A DNA stretch of 64,000 bases from Bradyrhizobium sp. 1(2017) (lineage in GTDB: Bacteria; Pseudomonadota; Alphaproteobacteria; Rhizobiales; Xanthobacteraceae). Under the pieces are notes generated by a model. The model made no database searches. It was given only the letters and a program-made list of their open reading frames with translations, and had not been told where the DNA came from. Positions 1 through 8,352 of this stretch are shown here, one piece after another; position 1 is the stretch's first letter; every line of letters starts with the position of its first letter. Made by a program: the position numbers and the translations under genes. The stretch covers positions 1,942,001 to 2,006,000 of the forward strand of contig NZ_CP050022.2 in assembly GCF_011602485.2 (NCBI RefSeq). Reading direction: 5' to 3'.

Positions 1-79
1 GGCGGCGAATTGCGTGGCCAGATGATGAAGTGACGGCCGGTCGTGCATTCCACCGGTCATCTCCGCAAGGCCGGCCGCT

Positions 80-445
80 TCAGGACGGCGGTCGGGGCAG
101 GAACGCCAAGATCATCTGCGCGAGCATGACGCCGACCGTGCCTCCTGCCGCCTTCTGGAGCACGTCGAGGAAGCCCGGATCGCGGTCGGGGATGAACGAT
201 TGCATGAGCTCCAGCCCCACGGCGACCGCTATGACGAGAGAGCAGGCCAGGCTGAGCCGTCCCGGCAGCAGGAAGGCAAGAAGGAAGCCGAGCAGTCCAT
301 AGGCACTGAAGCGCTCGATCACCACGACCCAATAGGCCTCGTGATGCCCCATGAGCGCGGGCCTTCCCGCCAGCTTCGCCAGGGTGGCATAGACGATCAG
401 CGCAAGGCAGATGCTCGCGGCTGCAATGAGGTGGTTCCTGCGCAT
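80..445 (-). CDS. VanZ-like membrane protein
   Basis: The 121-residue product is almost wholly hydrophobic, with about four membrane segments. It has the VanZ-family pattern of a central ERFxxYGLLGFLLAF stretch followed by a polar GLELMQSFIPDRDPGFLDVLQKAAGG segment (acidic-rich loop, then a D-x-L-x-N/K-x-x-G type helix). VanZ-like proteins in Gram-negatives are poorly characterised inner-membrane proteins, often near envelope genes. I chose the ATG at 445 because the reading upstream to 538 is polar, unlike the family, and the protein then begins MRRNHLIAA with a membrane helix. No strong ribosome site is visible. The family is fairly sure, the role unknown. Confidence 0.75.
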   Translation of the reverse strand: MRRNHLIAAASICLALIVYATLAKLAGRPALMGHHEAYWVVVIERFSAYGLLGFLLAFLLPGRLSLACSLVIAVAVGLELMQSFIPDRDPGFLDVLQKAAGGTVGVMLAQMILAFLPRPPS

Positions 446-607
446 GGCGCCAGCATACAGGGTTGGTCGCCGCTCAGGTTTGAAAGCCGAAATTATCGTT
501 AAGGGGCCGCCGCCGGGCCGGCACAGATTTGCTTTCAAGACAGGAGTTCTGGAGGTTCGGGCTGCTCCGAGGACGCTGGAAGGGAAGTGGAAAGCCTGCC
601 GCGCCGG

Positions 608-2200
608 TCAGGCCACCAAAGCCGTCTCGCCGGAGACCGTCGCGCCTGGCTGCACTGCCCGACGGGATTCGACGAGCTCGTTGAACCCGGCGAGAGGCAG
701 GGGCGGCGCAACGAGATAGCCTTGGCCCTCCTCCACGCCGCATGCGATCAGGGCGCGGAGCTGCTCCTCGGTCTCGATGCCTTCCGCGACCACGGTCATC
801 TGGAGATCTCTCGCGAGCGCCACCAGCATTTCCACGATCGTCGTCGTCGACGCGTCCACGGTGATCGTGTCCACGAAGAACTTGTCGATCTTGATCATGT
901 CGGCGCCGACGCCCTTCAGCCGGGACAGCCCGCTATGGCCGACGCCGACGTCGTCGATGGCGACGCGGAAGCCATGGTCCCGCAGCTCGGCGACGACCGC
1001 CGCGGCACGCGCGAGATCGTCGAGCTCGTCGCGCTCGGTGATCTCGACCACGATCTGGCGCGCGGAGACCCTTGCCGTCAGGACCGTGCGACGCAGCGTT
1101 TCGACGAAACCAGCACTCAGCAGATGCCTGGGCACGACATTCAAGGACATCTTGAAAGCTTTGTTTGCCCTGAGCAATGGCCTCAGCTCGGCGAGCGCCG
1201 ATCCCAGGATCTGCCAGGTCATGGCCTGGATGCGCCCGCTGGATTCGGCGAGCGGAATGAAGTTCATCGGCGAGACGACCGAGCCATCGCGGCGCAGCCA
1301 GCGAGCCAGAATCTCGCAGCCCCTGATCTGGCCCGTCCTGAGGTCGAAGATCGGCTGGTAGTATGGCTTGAATTCACCGGCCGCCAGCGCCCGATCGAGA
1401 TCGGCGACCGGCCCCTCCGTTCGGCGGCTGCGCGCCAGCAGAATGCCAAAGATTGCCCCAAGTCCGAGCGCCACCGCGAGCACGGGCCAATATGCCTCGT
1501 TGTTCCAACTCGAAAGGACCGCGTGATCGAGCCGGATCTTGGCATCAAGCGGGAAGCGGGTGGAATTCCTGTCGAAGCTGATCGGCGCCGGCAAGGCTTT
1601 GTCGGCGTCGATCTGGAATTTGCCGAGCTTCTCGCCACTGCTCAAGGCAAGGATCACCTCGCTATGCGCGCGCAGTTCGGCGGGCATGATGTCGAACAGG
1701 CTGGCATTGATGCCGACGATGGCGACAAGGGCTGAGCTGCCGTTGATGTCCCTGAGCACGCCCAAGGCGTCGCCTCCGAACTGCTCCACGCGAAACAGCG
1801 AAAGCGTCCTGTCGTGCGAAGGCAGCATATCGCGGCGATCCGCCCATCCCTTGTCGAATTCGAGCGTCTCGGAATAAGCCGAGCAGATCACCGAGCCATT
1901 CGGCTTGACGAGACGGATATCCTTGATCGCCGGGCGCTGGTAGACGTGGAGGCGAATGGCTTGCAACGCCCCCGGCTCGCAGCTGGCGAGATTGCGCCCT
2001 GCGAGATCGTCCAGGCTGGCCGCGGCAAAATCGACCGCAAACTCGGAGCGGCGCAGAACGACCTCGGTCAACTCGTCGAGCTGATGGGCCTGCTGCTGGT
2101 GAATGACGGCCTCTGCGGCGAAATGGCCCGCCAGCCCGAACGCCATCGTACTCGCAAGAACGAGCGCGGCAAACGGGAGTTTCTGTCGCTGGAGTTTCAT
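608..2200 (-). CDS. Membrane c-di-GMP phosphodiesterase (CSS-motif sensor plus EAL)
   Basis: This 530-residue protein should hydrolyse cyclic di-GMP in response to a periplasmic signal. It has an N-terminal membrane helix (residues 10-30), a periplasmic CSS-motif type domain with a cysteine pair at about C74 and C106 (ICSAYS), a second helix near 238-256, and a cytoplasmic EAL domain from about 270 to 510. The EAL signature reads EILAR (296-300). The other metal and catalytic positions are present: N354, E387, D416-D417, K438, E473 and Q493, so an active enzyme is likely. No GGDEF domain is present. In this family the redox state of the cysteines tunes activity. c-di-GMP commonly controls EPS output, so a link to the loci on the right is plausible but unproven. 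Confidence 0.88.
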   Translation of the reverse strand: MKLQRQKLPFAALVLASTMAFGLAGHFAAEAVIHQQQAHQLDELTEVVLRRSEFAVDFAAASLDDLAGRNLASCEPGALQAIRLHVYQRPAIKDIRLVKPNGSVICSAYSETLEFDKGWADRRDMLPSHDRTLSLFRVEQFGGDALGVLRDINGSSALVAIVGINASLFDIMPAELRAHSEVILALSSGEKLGKFQIDADKALPAPISFDRNSTRFPLDAKIRLDHAVLSSWNNEAYWPVLAVALGLGAIFGILLARSRRTEGPVADLDRALAAGEFKPYYQPIFDLRTGQIRGCEILARWLRRDGSVVSPMNFIPLAESSGRIQAMTWQILGSALAELRPLLRANKAFKMSLNVVPRHLLSAGFVETLRRTVLTARVSARQIVVEITERDELDDLARAAAVVAELRDHGFRVAIDDVGVGHSGLSRLKGVGADMIKIDKFFVDTITVDASTTTIVEMLVALARDLQMTVVAEGIETEEQLRALIACGVEEGQGYLVAPPLPLAGFNELVESRRAVQPGATVSGETALVA

Positions 2201-2466
2201 CCGGTTACTGCGAAATCAGGCGAGCCTGGGCGATTGATCCTAGCCAGCGGGGGCTAAGATAGGGTTTAACGGGCAGACCGGTCTGGAAGGACTTCTCCTG
2301 CCGTTGGTCGGGAGCTCGTTGCCTCGGCGCAGGGAACCGCACAGCCGCGAATTCCGCTTCGGACAGCAGGATGGAGCCTTCAAGGGAGCTAGCCGGGCTG
2401 TTCCCAGAAGAACACGCAAGACGAGGGTGAACGGCCGGACGAACCGAGGTGACGCTCAATCGGCGA

Positions 2467-2622
2467 TCAGCGAGGGCGCACCGGAATGACCTCTGGGTAA
2501 GGTCGGTCGGGCCTGTCGATGTGGGGCATGGCGCGATGGCGGGTGGCCCACAGTCGAAGCACCACGAAGGCGATGTTAATCGCCAGCCAGATCAACATTG
2601 CGGAAATGGCAAAATTCACCAT
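2467..2622 (-). CDS. Small single-helix membrane protein
   Basis: A 51-residue protein has one membrane helix (about residues 3-24) followed by a basic, proline-rich tail ending in PVRPR. The ATG at 2622 is favoured over upstream in-frame starts because a GAGGT ribosome site lies 6-7 bases before it and the hydrophobic helix then starts at the N-terminus. I do not recognise a family. Confidence 0.5.
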   Translation of the reverse strand: MVNFAISAMLIWLAINIAFVVLRLWATRHRAMPHIDRPDRPYPEVIPVRPR

Positions 2623-2775
2623 TGCCAGACCTCGTTGTGCAGCCTGTCGATAACACCTACGCGTTGCCTTGGTTCCCATCTGCCCCGGCGAAAAGCTCGG
2701 CCGCGCTGCACAAAAAGGGTTGCCGTCACGGTGCACGAGGGAATGCTGCGGTCCCCGACGCCCTGTCTCCGCGCG

Positions 2776-2949
2776 TTAGCCCTTCTTGCCGGCGTTCGGC
2801 TTCAACGAAAGGCCAAGCCGCAATGCCATGCGCTTGATCGCATCGGGCGAGCGCCCGAGAACCTTCGCCGCTTCTTCCAGCGAAGCCGATGACTTGGCCA
2901 GCTCCATGAGCCGGCGGTCTTCCTTGAACGACCAGGGCTTGCGCGCCAT
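2776..2949 (-). CDS. Small SANT/Myb-like helix-turn-helix protein
   Basis: A 57-residue cytoplasmic protein begins MARKPWSFKEDRRLMELAKS and continues with an EEAAKVLGRSPDAIKRMALRLGL helix pattern. A W-(S/T)-x-x-(E/D)-D-x-x-L start and a spaced A-x-x-L-x-R-(S/T)-x-x-A-(I/V)-x-x-(R/K) recognition helix are typical of small SANT/Myb-like or GcrA-like DNA-binding modules. An AGAGGA ribosome site lies about 11 bases before the ATG at 2949. The fold is inferred from pattern only; the target is unknown. Confidence 0.6.
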   Translation of the reverse strand: MARKPWSFKEDRRLMELAKSSASLEEAAKVLGRSPDAIKRMALRLGLSLKPNAGKKG

Positions 2950-3100
2950 AACCGAAATGATCCTCTCGTCGACACAAGGACAAAGCCGCCAAGCGGACCC
3001 ATGTTCGCTCGACGGCTTTGCTTGGGTGGGGCCGGGCTTGGGGGAGCCCGGTGCGAGAAGGGATAAGCCAAGCGCGAGACTTCGCAACAAGCAACGCGGA

Positions 3101-3436
3101 TTAAGCTAACTGCTCAACCTTACCGCGATGAAGTTGGTGCATGGCGCTCCGTATAACCACGGATGTTTCCTCGATGCCGTCTGCAGTCGTCGGCAGCCGC
3201 GTTCGAAAAATGTCGAAGACGCCTTCATCACACGAAGCGCAGGCGTGCTCGGCCAAGAGTCTCAGCGCTGTCGATCTCGAAGTTCTTGCGACGACCAGAT
3301 GAAGTAGGGCGGGAAGAACGTTCCGAAAAATGGGATGCCCTATACGCCCCCTCGATGGGAGCTGGTCGAAGCCCGCCCCCTTCATGATCGGGTAGAGCAC
3401 TCTCCGAAAGAGTGTGTGGCGGTTATGAAAGGTCAT
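3101..3436 (-). CDS. Possible small protein of unknown function
   Basis: An open frame of about 111 residues from the ATG at 3436 (or 33 codons later at 3382, MKGAGF) contains a hydrophobic stretch LPALLHLVVA and a CASC motif. Its proposed start lies inside the repeat fragment at 3432-3490, which argues against that start. The composition is not clearly non-coding, and its end (HQLHRGKVEQLA) looks protein-like. I cannot assign a family; it may be a decayed gene. Confidence 0.25.
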   Translation of the reverse strand: MTFHNRHTLFRRVLYPIMKGAGFDQLPSRGRIGHPIFRNVLPALLHLVVARTSRSTALRLLAEHACASCDEGVFDIFRTRLPTTADGIEETSVVIRSAMHQLHRGKVEQLA

Positions 3437-3490
3437 GCTCAAACGACAACCTGAAAGCGTGACGATTGATCCCGATCGCATCGCGCTTCA
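3432..3490 (+). repeat. Intergenic repeat, right half (fragment C)
   Basis: The stretch TCATGCTCAAACGACAACC...GATTGATCCCGATCGCATCGCGCT matches the second half of the full repeat copies at 4531 and 8353. The left half with the CCGGAAAA hairpin is missing. Confidence 0.6.
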
Positions 3491-3655
3491 GGCGGGCCGT
3501 CAACTGCTGTGGCCGTCGTGGCGAGCCGTAACCATGTGCGGTTAGGTTAATCCGGCGCCGTCCTTGAGAGTTTCGCAGCGGCAACCTAGAACGTGCCGGT
3601 TCATGGCGACAGTTTAGCCGCCTCGAGTTTTCGGGGCTCGCGTAGGTAGGCGTGG

Positions 3656-3790
3656 ATGGCGTATGTGATTGCATTGCTGGGCGCGGCGAGCTGCGGCCTC
3701 GTTTTGACCGTATTCGTTTTGGCTTATGATCGGCGGTTGAAGGATCTTCCAGGGCCTTGGATCATGAACGAGGGCCATTCGAATGATTGA
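3656..3790 (+). CDS. 44-residue membrane protein coupled to the DAPRR-family gene
   Basis: The frame encodes MAYVIALLGAASCGLVLTVF followed by VLAYDRRLKDLPGPWIMNEG and ends HSND. It is a single N-terminal membrane helix with a short polar, cytoplasm-facing tail. Its stop overlaps the ATG of the next gene (3783) by 8 bases, which implies translational coupling. A comparable small membrane protein (40481) also precedes the paralogue of the next gene, although the two small proteins are not obviously homologous. Function unknown. Confidence 0.5.
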   Translation: MAYVIALLGAASCGLVLTVFVLAYDRRLKDLPGPWIMNEGHSND

Positions 3791-4073
3791 TCAAACTCAC
3801 GATGCGCCCCGCAGGTATTTCGTCGATGCCCAAGGGCATCGTGTTCTGATCGGCCTTTCGCTGCAGGAGACGGCGGAATTCGAGACGCTGGATCCCTCAT
3901 CGAAAGAGACGGTTCAAATCGGAGCCCGAATCCGCGAGAATGAAGGAATTGCCGGGCCGGGCGAAATTCGGTGGCTCGAGCTCTATTCCAAGCACGAAGG
4001 AGCCTGGCGGGCGTGGATCGCACAAAGCCAGGCGGCTCAAACGCAAGATTTAAGCTTTGTTAACTATGTCTGA
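3783..4073 (+). CDS. DAPRR-family small protein, copy 1
   Basis: A 96-residue soluble protein of unknown function. It aligns along its length with the product at 40708. Shared blocks are DAPRRY-VD-GQ/H-RVL-GL, an ETxEFExLD segment, and a C-terminal RW-ELY-KHE-AW--W-AQ block, with a variable linker between. The family therefore has a conserved N-terminal beta-like segment and an aromatic C-terminal helix. The ATG overlaps the preceding small membrane gene and has a GAGG site 9-10 bases upstream. The copy at 40.7 kb sits beside a PPP phosphatase and EPS genes, which suggests an envelope or EPS-related role. I do not recognise a named domain. Confidence 0.7.
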   Translation: MIDQTHDAPRRYFVDAQGHRVLIGLSLQETAEFETLDPSSKETVQIGARIRENEGIAGPGEIRWLELYSKHEGAWRAWIAQSQAAQTQDLSFVNYV

Positions 4074-4105
4074 CCGATGGTAGCCGCCTGAATCTCGAAG
4101 GTGGG

Positions 4106-4531
4106 ATGGCCCAAATGTTTCAGCTGTTCCTGAGAGCGCGCGCACACAATCTTCTCGGCTCCCGCCGCGAGGACAAGACCTTCAAGGCGCGCTCCGCCGA
4201 GCGTGATGCGCAGACCGACCGCGCGCGGATCGGTGCCGTCCTGGCGGCGATCGAAACTGCATTGCAGGAAGCGGAGAGGGAGCAGGCCGGCCTCAACCGG
4301 CGTGTCGACGATGCCCTCGCGCGTGCGTCCGTCACCTTCGGAAACGGCACCGACGAATATCTCGAGCGGGAGCCGCTCGACAATCATCATCAGGATCTCT
4401 TTGCAGCCGACATCTCGAACGGCCAGCGGCGGCTGAAGGAGTTGGCAGGCAGCATTGCTCATTTGAAGTTCGTGAAGACCGCGATGCTCACGCGCTTTCC
4501 TGATTTCAAGCCGCCGCAGCTCAACAGCTAG
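4106..4531 (+). CDS. Hypothetical alpha-helical cytoplasmic protein
   Basis: The 141-residue protein is rich in charged heptad-like segments (RIGAVLAAIETALQEAEREQ and QRRLKELAGSIAHLKFVK), so two antiparallel helices or a coiled coil are likely. It has no signal peptide. It lies 32 bases after the DAPRR-family gene, so it may share the transcript. Its stop codon abuts the intergenic repeat at 4531. I do not recognise a family. Confidence 0.6.
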   Translation: MAQMFQLFLRARAHNLLGSRREDKTFKARSAERDAQTDRARIGAVLAAIETALQEAEREQAGLNRRVDDALARASVTFGNGTDEYLEREPLDNHHQDLFAADISNGQRRLKELAGSIAHLKFVKTAMLTRFPDFKPPQLNS

Positions 4532-4630
4532 AGCATGATCCGGAAAACTGTGCAGCGGCTTTCCGAAGAGATCGCGCTCTGACAATAACCCGAAGAGCGA
4601 TGACGATTCGTCCTGATCTCGTCGCGCTTG
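4531..4630 (+). repeat. Intergenic repeat, full copy B
   Basis: It begins GAGCATGATCCGGAAAA, has a short CCGGAAAA/TTTCCG dyad, and ends with GATGACGATTCGTCCTGATC then TCGTCGCGCTT. It matches the copy at 8353-8451 over its length with small differences. It starts at the stop codon of the preceding gene. Confidence 0.7.
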
Positions 4631-4765
4631 CTTGAGGGCAATGCTCGCGATGCGCCGCCCCATGTCACGGCGACCGCGTGGCAATTCGGCGCCGGTTTGC
4701 CGTTTGGTGCTGCGATCCTTTTTGATATGGTTCGGGCAATCATTCACGGGTGAAGGAGCGAAGAG

Positions 4766-5044
4766 GTGCCGGTCAAGAATTTGCGGACGTTGGTTGGATT
4801 GGCAGGTGTTCTGACGCTGGGCGCGCCGGCGACGGCTTCGGCCATCACTGCCGAAGTGGCGCGCGCGTGCGACGCGGCCGTTGCCAAGGCCTTTCCGCCC
4901 AGGCAAGTGGGCAACCCTGCGGCCGGGAGCGCCAAGGGATCGGGCAAGGACCAGCGCGAATATTTCCAGAAATGCGTCGCCAATAACGGCAAGGTCGACG
5001 ACATCCCGGCTGACGCGCCGAAAGGCAACAAGCCGGCCAAATAG
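4766..5044 (+). CDS. Small secreted protein
   Basis: A 92-residue protein with a Sec signal peptide (MPVKNLRTLVGLAGVLTLGA, cleavage likely after ATASA at about residue 26). The mature part has two cysteines (in ARACDAA and FQKCVAN) that could form a disulphide, and a glycine/lysine-rich tail. It starts at GTG 4766 with an AAGGAG site 8 bases upstream. A periplasmic or extracellular location is expected; function unknown. Confidence 0.65.
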   Translation: MPVKNLRTLVGLAGVLTLGAPATASAITAEVARACDAAVAKAFPPRQVGNPAAGSAKGSGKDQREYFQKCVANNGKVDDIPADAPKGNKPAK

Positions 5045-5059
5045 GAAACAAAGGCGGCG

Positions 5060-6274
5060 TTATCGTCGCGGCGGCGGACAGGGCGAGTAGAACGCGCCGT
5101 TCGCCGCGTTGATGCGCTCGACGCACTGATTGGGATCGGTGATCGTCCCGGCCACGGTGAAGTCGTAGCCCATGCCCTTGACCACCACGATGTAGCGGCC
5201 GGGCGCGAGCGCGAAACCGTCTTGCTCCGGTTGAAGCAACAGCATTCTCGACTGGTCGTCGATCGGACCTACCTTGTAGGGGTAGGACATGCTGCGGATG
5301 ACCCAGGAATCGCCGGCGCTGACGATGGCGGCTTTCCCGGTGGCATCGACGCCCATCGACCGTGAGACTTTCGCGATCACCCGAACTTCGGTCCCGCTTG
5401 CGTCGACACCCCCATCCGGCCTGAACACGACGAATTTGACGTCGCCGTCCATCAAGGTGGTCACGCTCGGCGTGTTGATGGCGGCCGAGATCGCGACGCG
5501 CCGGTCCGGGATCTTTCCGGGCACCGGCTTGAGCTCATGCAGATGGCCCTCGCTCAAGGCGTAGACGCCGAACGTCGTCGGCAAGGGCATAGAGGGGTAT
5601 GCCGCTTGCGCCGGCTCCTTCGGGCTCTCCGGCGCCCGCTCGGCGGTTTCACCCACCGGGGGAGTTGTGATCGCGGTCGGCTGAGGCTCCGGGCTCTTGG
5701 GCGTTCGCTCGGGCCGTGCCACCTGCGACGATGCCGTCAGTTGCGCCTTCAGCCGCGGCCAATAGACGGCCGCGGTGCCGGCGCTCGCAATGAGCAGGAG
5801 GATGGCGGTCAATCGAACGAGAGAATTGGAAAACCCGCGCCGTCTGGGCTGGTCGGGCGAGCTTGACGGTGTGGCAGAGCGGCGTGGTGTCTCTGCAGCC
5901 TTCGGAATGGCTGGTGAAGCCAAGGCAGCCGGAATCGGAATGGGCGGGAGAACGGAGACGTTGACCGGCGGAGAATTCGCCGCGGGGGCCGAAGCATCCT
6001 TGTCCGATGAGGACTTCTCGCTTCGCCCAAAGGAGCGTTCGACCTCCCGAATGGCGCGTTCAAGGACTTGCTGGAGTTCCCGCGCTTCCCGCGCGTCGGC
6101 ATGGGTGAATTGTTCCAGGAGCCTGATGCGGGCCAACTCGTAAACGACCTCCCGCATCTCCCGAGGGTCGTCCGAGATCTCGCGGATCCGCGCTGACAAC
6201 AGGCGGACAAGTCCGGCCTTGATCTCTTGCGCCGCCAAGGCGTTGGCTGCTGTGTCGCCGGGCTCCGTCATCAA
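5060..6274 (-). CDS. Bitopic membrane protein with proline-rich linker
   Basis: The 404-residue protein has four parts. A charged helical N-terminal domain (about 1-90) resembles a coiled coil. A proline/serine-rich linker follows (90-145). One membrane helix lies near 150-170 (RLTAILLLIASAGTAAVYWP). After a second proline-rich stretch comes a periplasmic domain of about 160 residues ending in NAANGAFYSPCPPPRR, with two cysteines near the end. The layout resembles envelope proteins that link a cytoplasmic helical domain to a periplasmic beta domain. It is convergent with the small secreted gene at 4766. I cannot name a family. Confidence 0.65.
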   Translation of the reverse strand: MMTEPGDTAANALAAQEIKAGLVRLLSARIREISDDPREMREVVYELARIRLLEQFTHADAREARELQQVLERAIREVERSFGRSEKSSSDKDASAPAANSPPVNVSVLPPIPIPAALASPAIPKAAETPRRSATPSSSPDQPRRRGFSNSLVRLTAILLLIASAGTAAVYWPRLKAQLTASSQVARPERTPKSPEPQPTAITTPPVGETAERAPESPKEPAQAAYPSMPLPTTFGVYALSEGHLHELKPVPGKIPDRRVAISAAINTPSVTTLMDGDVKFVVFRPDGGVDASGTEVRVIAKVSRSMGVDATGKAAIVSAGDSWVIRSMSYPYKVGPIDDQSRMLLLQPEQDGFALAPGRYIVVVKGMGYDFTVAGTITDPNQCVERINAANGAFYSPCPPPRR

Positions 6275-6445
6275 GGCCGATCAACTAGCCCGGATAGTGC
6301 TGTTCCGCTAGGCTTTTTCACCCCCGGCTACAATGGGGCGCTTTGATGATCCGGCTGCAAAGGTCCCGCGCGATCAGCTCGAAGAGCTTGCTTTTGAGCA
6401 GAAACCTGTGACATTTCGCGCAGCTCCTCTTTCCGGTGTTTGACC

Positions 6446-6691
6446 ATGCGCGGCGTTTTGACAGCGATCATGTTTTCGACCTTTCTGGTTCAATCTGCTT
6501 TTGCGCAAGGGACCAAGGACCAGGCCAACACCACCAGTTCCAGCATCGTGACGACACCGGATAAGAAGAAACAGACCACCCAGGCTGCCTCCCGGCCGAC
6601 CGCCGTCCGGAATGTGACGGGAAGCCTTCCCGCCGGGCGGGCGGCCCAAGGCGTCTGGAGGAACGGCAAGCTGATCGCCGTGCCTCGGTGA
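6446..6691 (+). CDS. Small secreted protein
   Basis: An 81-residue protein with a clear signal peptide (MRGVLTAIMFSTFLVQSAFA, cleaved before QG). The mature part is polar (Thr, Ser, Lys) and ends VWRNGKLIAVPR. I prefer the ATG at 6446 to the TTG two codons earlier. It is followed at 69 bases by another short secreted gene of similar layout (6760), so the two may form one transcript. Function unknown. Confidence 0.55.
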   Translation: MRGVLTAIMFSTFLVQSAFAQGTKDQANTTSSSIVTTPDKKKQTTQAASRPTAVRNVTGSLPAGRAAQGVWRNGKLIAVPR

Positions 6692-6759
6692 GGTCGCGCA
6701 ACGAACCGTGAAGGAACGGTGTTCGCCTCCCTGACGTTCCTGCTCGGGAGATGTCGCAC

Positions 6760-7005
6760 ATGAAACGCTTAGTCTTGATCACATTCGCGCTTGTCGCGCC
6801 TGCCGGTGCCTGGGCCCAGGGCGTCAACGATCCGTCGACGCCCAATCGCAACGTGATCATCGTCAATCCGTCGCAGCCCTCGGCCCGCAATGCGACGCGG
6901 AATATTCCGAGCCGGATCGAGGGTCCCGTGACGACGACTTACGGACGGGCCCGGCCCTATTACGGGAACAGAACCCGGGGCAGCGGGTCGAGCCGTCGCT
7001 ACTAG
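6760..7005 (+). CDS. Small secreted basic protein
   Basis: An 81-residue protein has a signal peptide (MKRLVLITFALVAPAGAWAQ) and a basic, low-complexity mature part ending in RTRGSGSSRRY. The ATG at 6760 is preferred to that at 6751 because the GGGAG ribosome site is then 9 bases away. Its middle (QPSARNATRNIP) loosely resembles RPTAVRNVTGSLP in the product at 6446. No family recognised. Confidence 0.55.
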   Translation: MKRLVLITFALVAPAGAWAQGVNDPSTPNRNVIIVNPSQPSARNATRNIPSRIEGPVTTTYGRARPYYGNRTRGSGSSRRY

Positions 7006-7020
7006 GGCCTCTGCGCAACT

Positions 7021-7051
7021 GACGATTTTATCCCGATCTCATCGCGCTTTA
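7021..7051 (+). repeat. Intergenic repeat, 3' fragment D
   Basis: GACGATTTTATCCCGATCTC followed by ATCGCGCTTTA matches only the end of the full repeat. It lies 15 bases after a stop codon, in the same orientation as the other copies. Confidence 0.5.
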
Positions 7052-7082
7052 GCCGCGGTGACCCCTGCCGGGCGTGTGCACG

Positions 7083-7460
7083 CTATTGCGGGTTGACTTC
7101 GACCTCCAGGGTCGACGTTCCGAGGTCGTGTCGGTTCTTGCCCGAGATCAGCAGCGTAAACTTGTCCGCGCCGGGCGTTCTGGTTTCTGCCGAATAGCGG
7201 AAGCCGGACCCGACCACCGCCAATTGTCCACGTGATGGTCCGCTCACGACCGATACGTTGAAGATCTGCATGTATGACCAGCGCAGTCCCTGAATGCAGT
7301 CGGCTCCAGGAGCGATCGACATCGTCCATTTCACCGTATCGTCCGACAAGGCGAACGGCGTGCGTTCCTTGATGCAGAGGGGGCTCGCCTGCGCCGCGAG
7401 GCCAGACATGGCGGAAGCCACAACGACAACAGCCAGCAGCAATATCGGTCTTGCACGCAT
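7083..7460 (-). CDS. Secreted protein of unknown function
   Basis: A 125-residue protein has a signal peptide (MRARPILLLAVVVVASAMSG, cleaved near AAQA) and a mature domain predicted to be beta-rich, with two cysteines (C in SPLCIKE and C in GADCIQG). A G-F-R-Y-S and DKFTLLISG pattern resembles small periplasmic Ig-like sandwiches. The ATG at 7460 has GGAG 9-11 bases upstream, so I prefer it to the GTG at 7475. No family recognised. Confidence 0.6.
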   Translation of the reverse strand: MRARPILLLAVVVVASAMSGLAAQASPLCIKERTPFALSDDTVKWTMSIAPGADCIQGLRWSYMQIFNVSVVSGPSRGQLAVVGSGFRYSAETRTPGADKFTLLISGKNRHDLGTSTLEVEVNPQ

Positions 7461-7897
7461 TCCCGGCAACTCCACGAGGGGATGCCGACGCTAGCAGCAA
7501 TGACCTAACGAGGTCTTAGAATGGAGCTGTTGGCCCTCGGCCGATCACATGACGCGGAGCGCAGGGGCGCAACCGTCAGCCGGCCTGTCTCCGGACCATG
7601 TCATCCTATCCCTGTTTTGCCCGACGCGTCAATCTAATTTCGGAAAAGTCGTATCTCATTGTTTTTGCTGATACCGGCTACTGTGCATGGGGTTGTTTTC
7701 GAGCTTTTGATGGGACGGCTCCGAGCTGAAGGTCAGGCGTCCGACCATTGCCCGCTAGCGAAGTCCTCAAGCCAAGGGAAATCTGGCCCGCGGATGCGCT
7801 TCCCTGCAATTTGCTGCAAGGATATAGACTGAAGGACTAGGAACGACTGCTTCCGGCCAATCGTCGTCCTTACGATGTGTCCCTTGGAGTGACTGGC
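7461..7897. other. Divergent intergenic region
   Basis: About 440 bases separate two diverging genes. The stretch at 7650-7710 is the most AT-rich and is a reasonable place for promoters, but I see no sites I would name. No convincing gene. Confidence 0.4.
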
Positions 7898-8347
7898 GTG
7901 CGCACCGCTCGACGTGACCAATTGCCAGCCGACCGACGGCGGCCTGGGGTGCGGGCTGGAGCGATCATCACCATTGCCAGTGCATTCGGCCTCGGTCTCG
8001 CCTGCCCGTCATTGTGTCTTGCTCAGAGCGAGCCGGAGCCCTCGCTCAACGACTATCTTCCACCGCGCGAGCCGGAAGTCTCGCGCGACGAATGGCGGCA
8101 GCGGATCGAGGAGGCACGGCGGCGGTCCAAAGAGATCTCGCGCGAGCGGCGCGAGCATCCCGAGCTCTACAAGCCGATCCCCAAGGATCCAGACCTTGTC
8201 GCGAGCGAACGTCTCCTCCGCGACGACAGCCTGCAACGAGGCGACATCGTCACGACCAAGAAGGGCATGTTCGTCTATCAGGGGCGATCCGACCAACCGC
8301 GCCGCGACCAGGACTTCGTGCCGGTCAACCCGAAATCCGTGCGCTGA
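7898..8347 (+). CDS. Secreted or membrane-anchored hypothetical protein
   Basis: A 149-residue product from GTG 7898, chosen for a GGAG site 8 bases upstream. A basic N-terminus precedes a hydrophobic signal segment (AIITIASAFGLGLACPSLCLAQ). The mature part starts with a proline-rich stretch, then a strongly charged helix (DEWRQRIEEARRRSKEISRE), and a short conserved-looking end (GDIVTTKKGMFVYQGRSDQP). A periplasmic protein is likely. The repeat at 8353 follows its stop codon. Confidence 0.55.
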   Translation: MRTARRDQLPADRRRPGVRAGAIITIASAFGLGLACPSLCLAQSEPEPSLNDYLPPREPEVSRDEWRQRIEEARRRSKEISRERREHPELYKPIPKDPDLVASERLLRDDSLQRGDIVTTKKGMFVYQGRSDQPRRDQDFVPVNPKSVR

Positions 8348-8352
8348 GCCAA

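Larger units (their letters stand above)
2950..3655. other. Mostly non-coding stretch with one doubtful ORF and a repeat fragment
   Basis: About 700 bases lie between the small HTH gene and the next small gene. They contain a hairpin at about 3034-3053 (CCGGGCT/AGCCCGG) with no T-run, a possible short minus-strand ORF (listed separately) and half of the intergenic repeat at 3432-3490. I see no other gene. Confidence 0.5.

Noticed and set aside
1..33. A short plus-strand frame at the window edge ending at the TGA at 31 (GGELRGQMMK)
   Set aside because: It could be the end of a gene that starts before the window, but ten residues are too few to support a call.
587..1735. A 382-residue plus-strand open frame
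   Set aside because: It is antisense to the EAL-domain gene, which has full family motifs. No recognisable domain is read on the plus strand.
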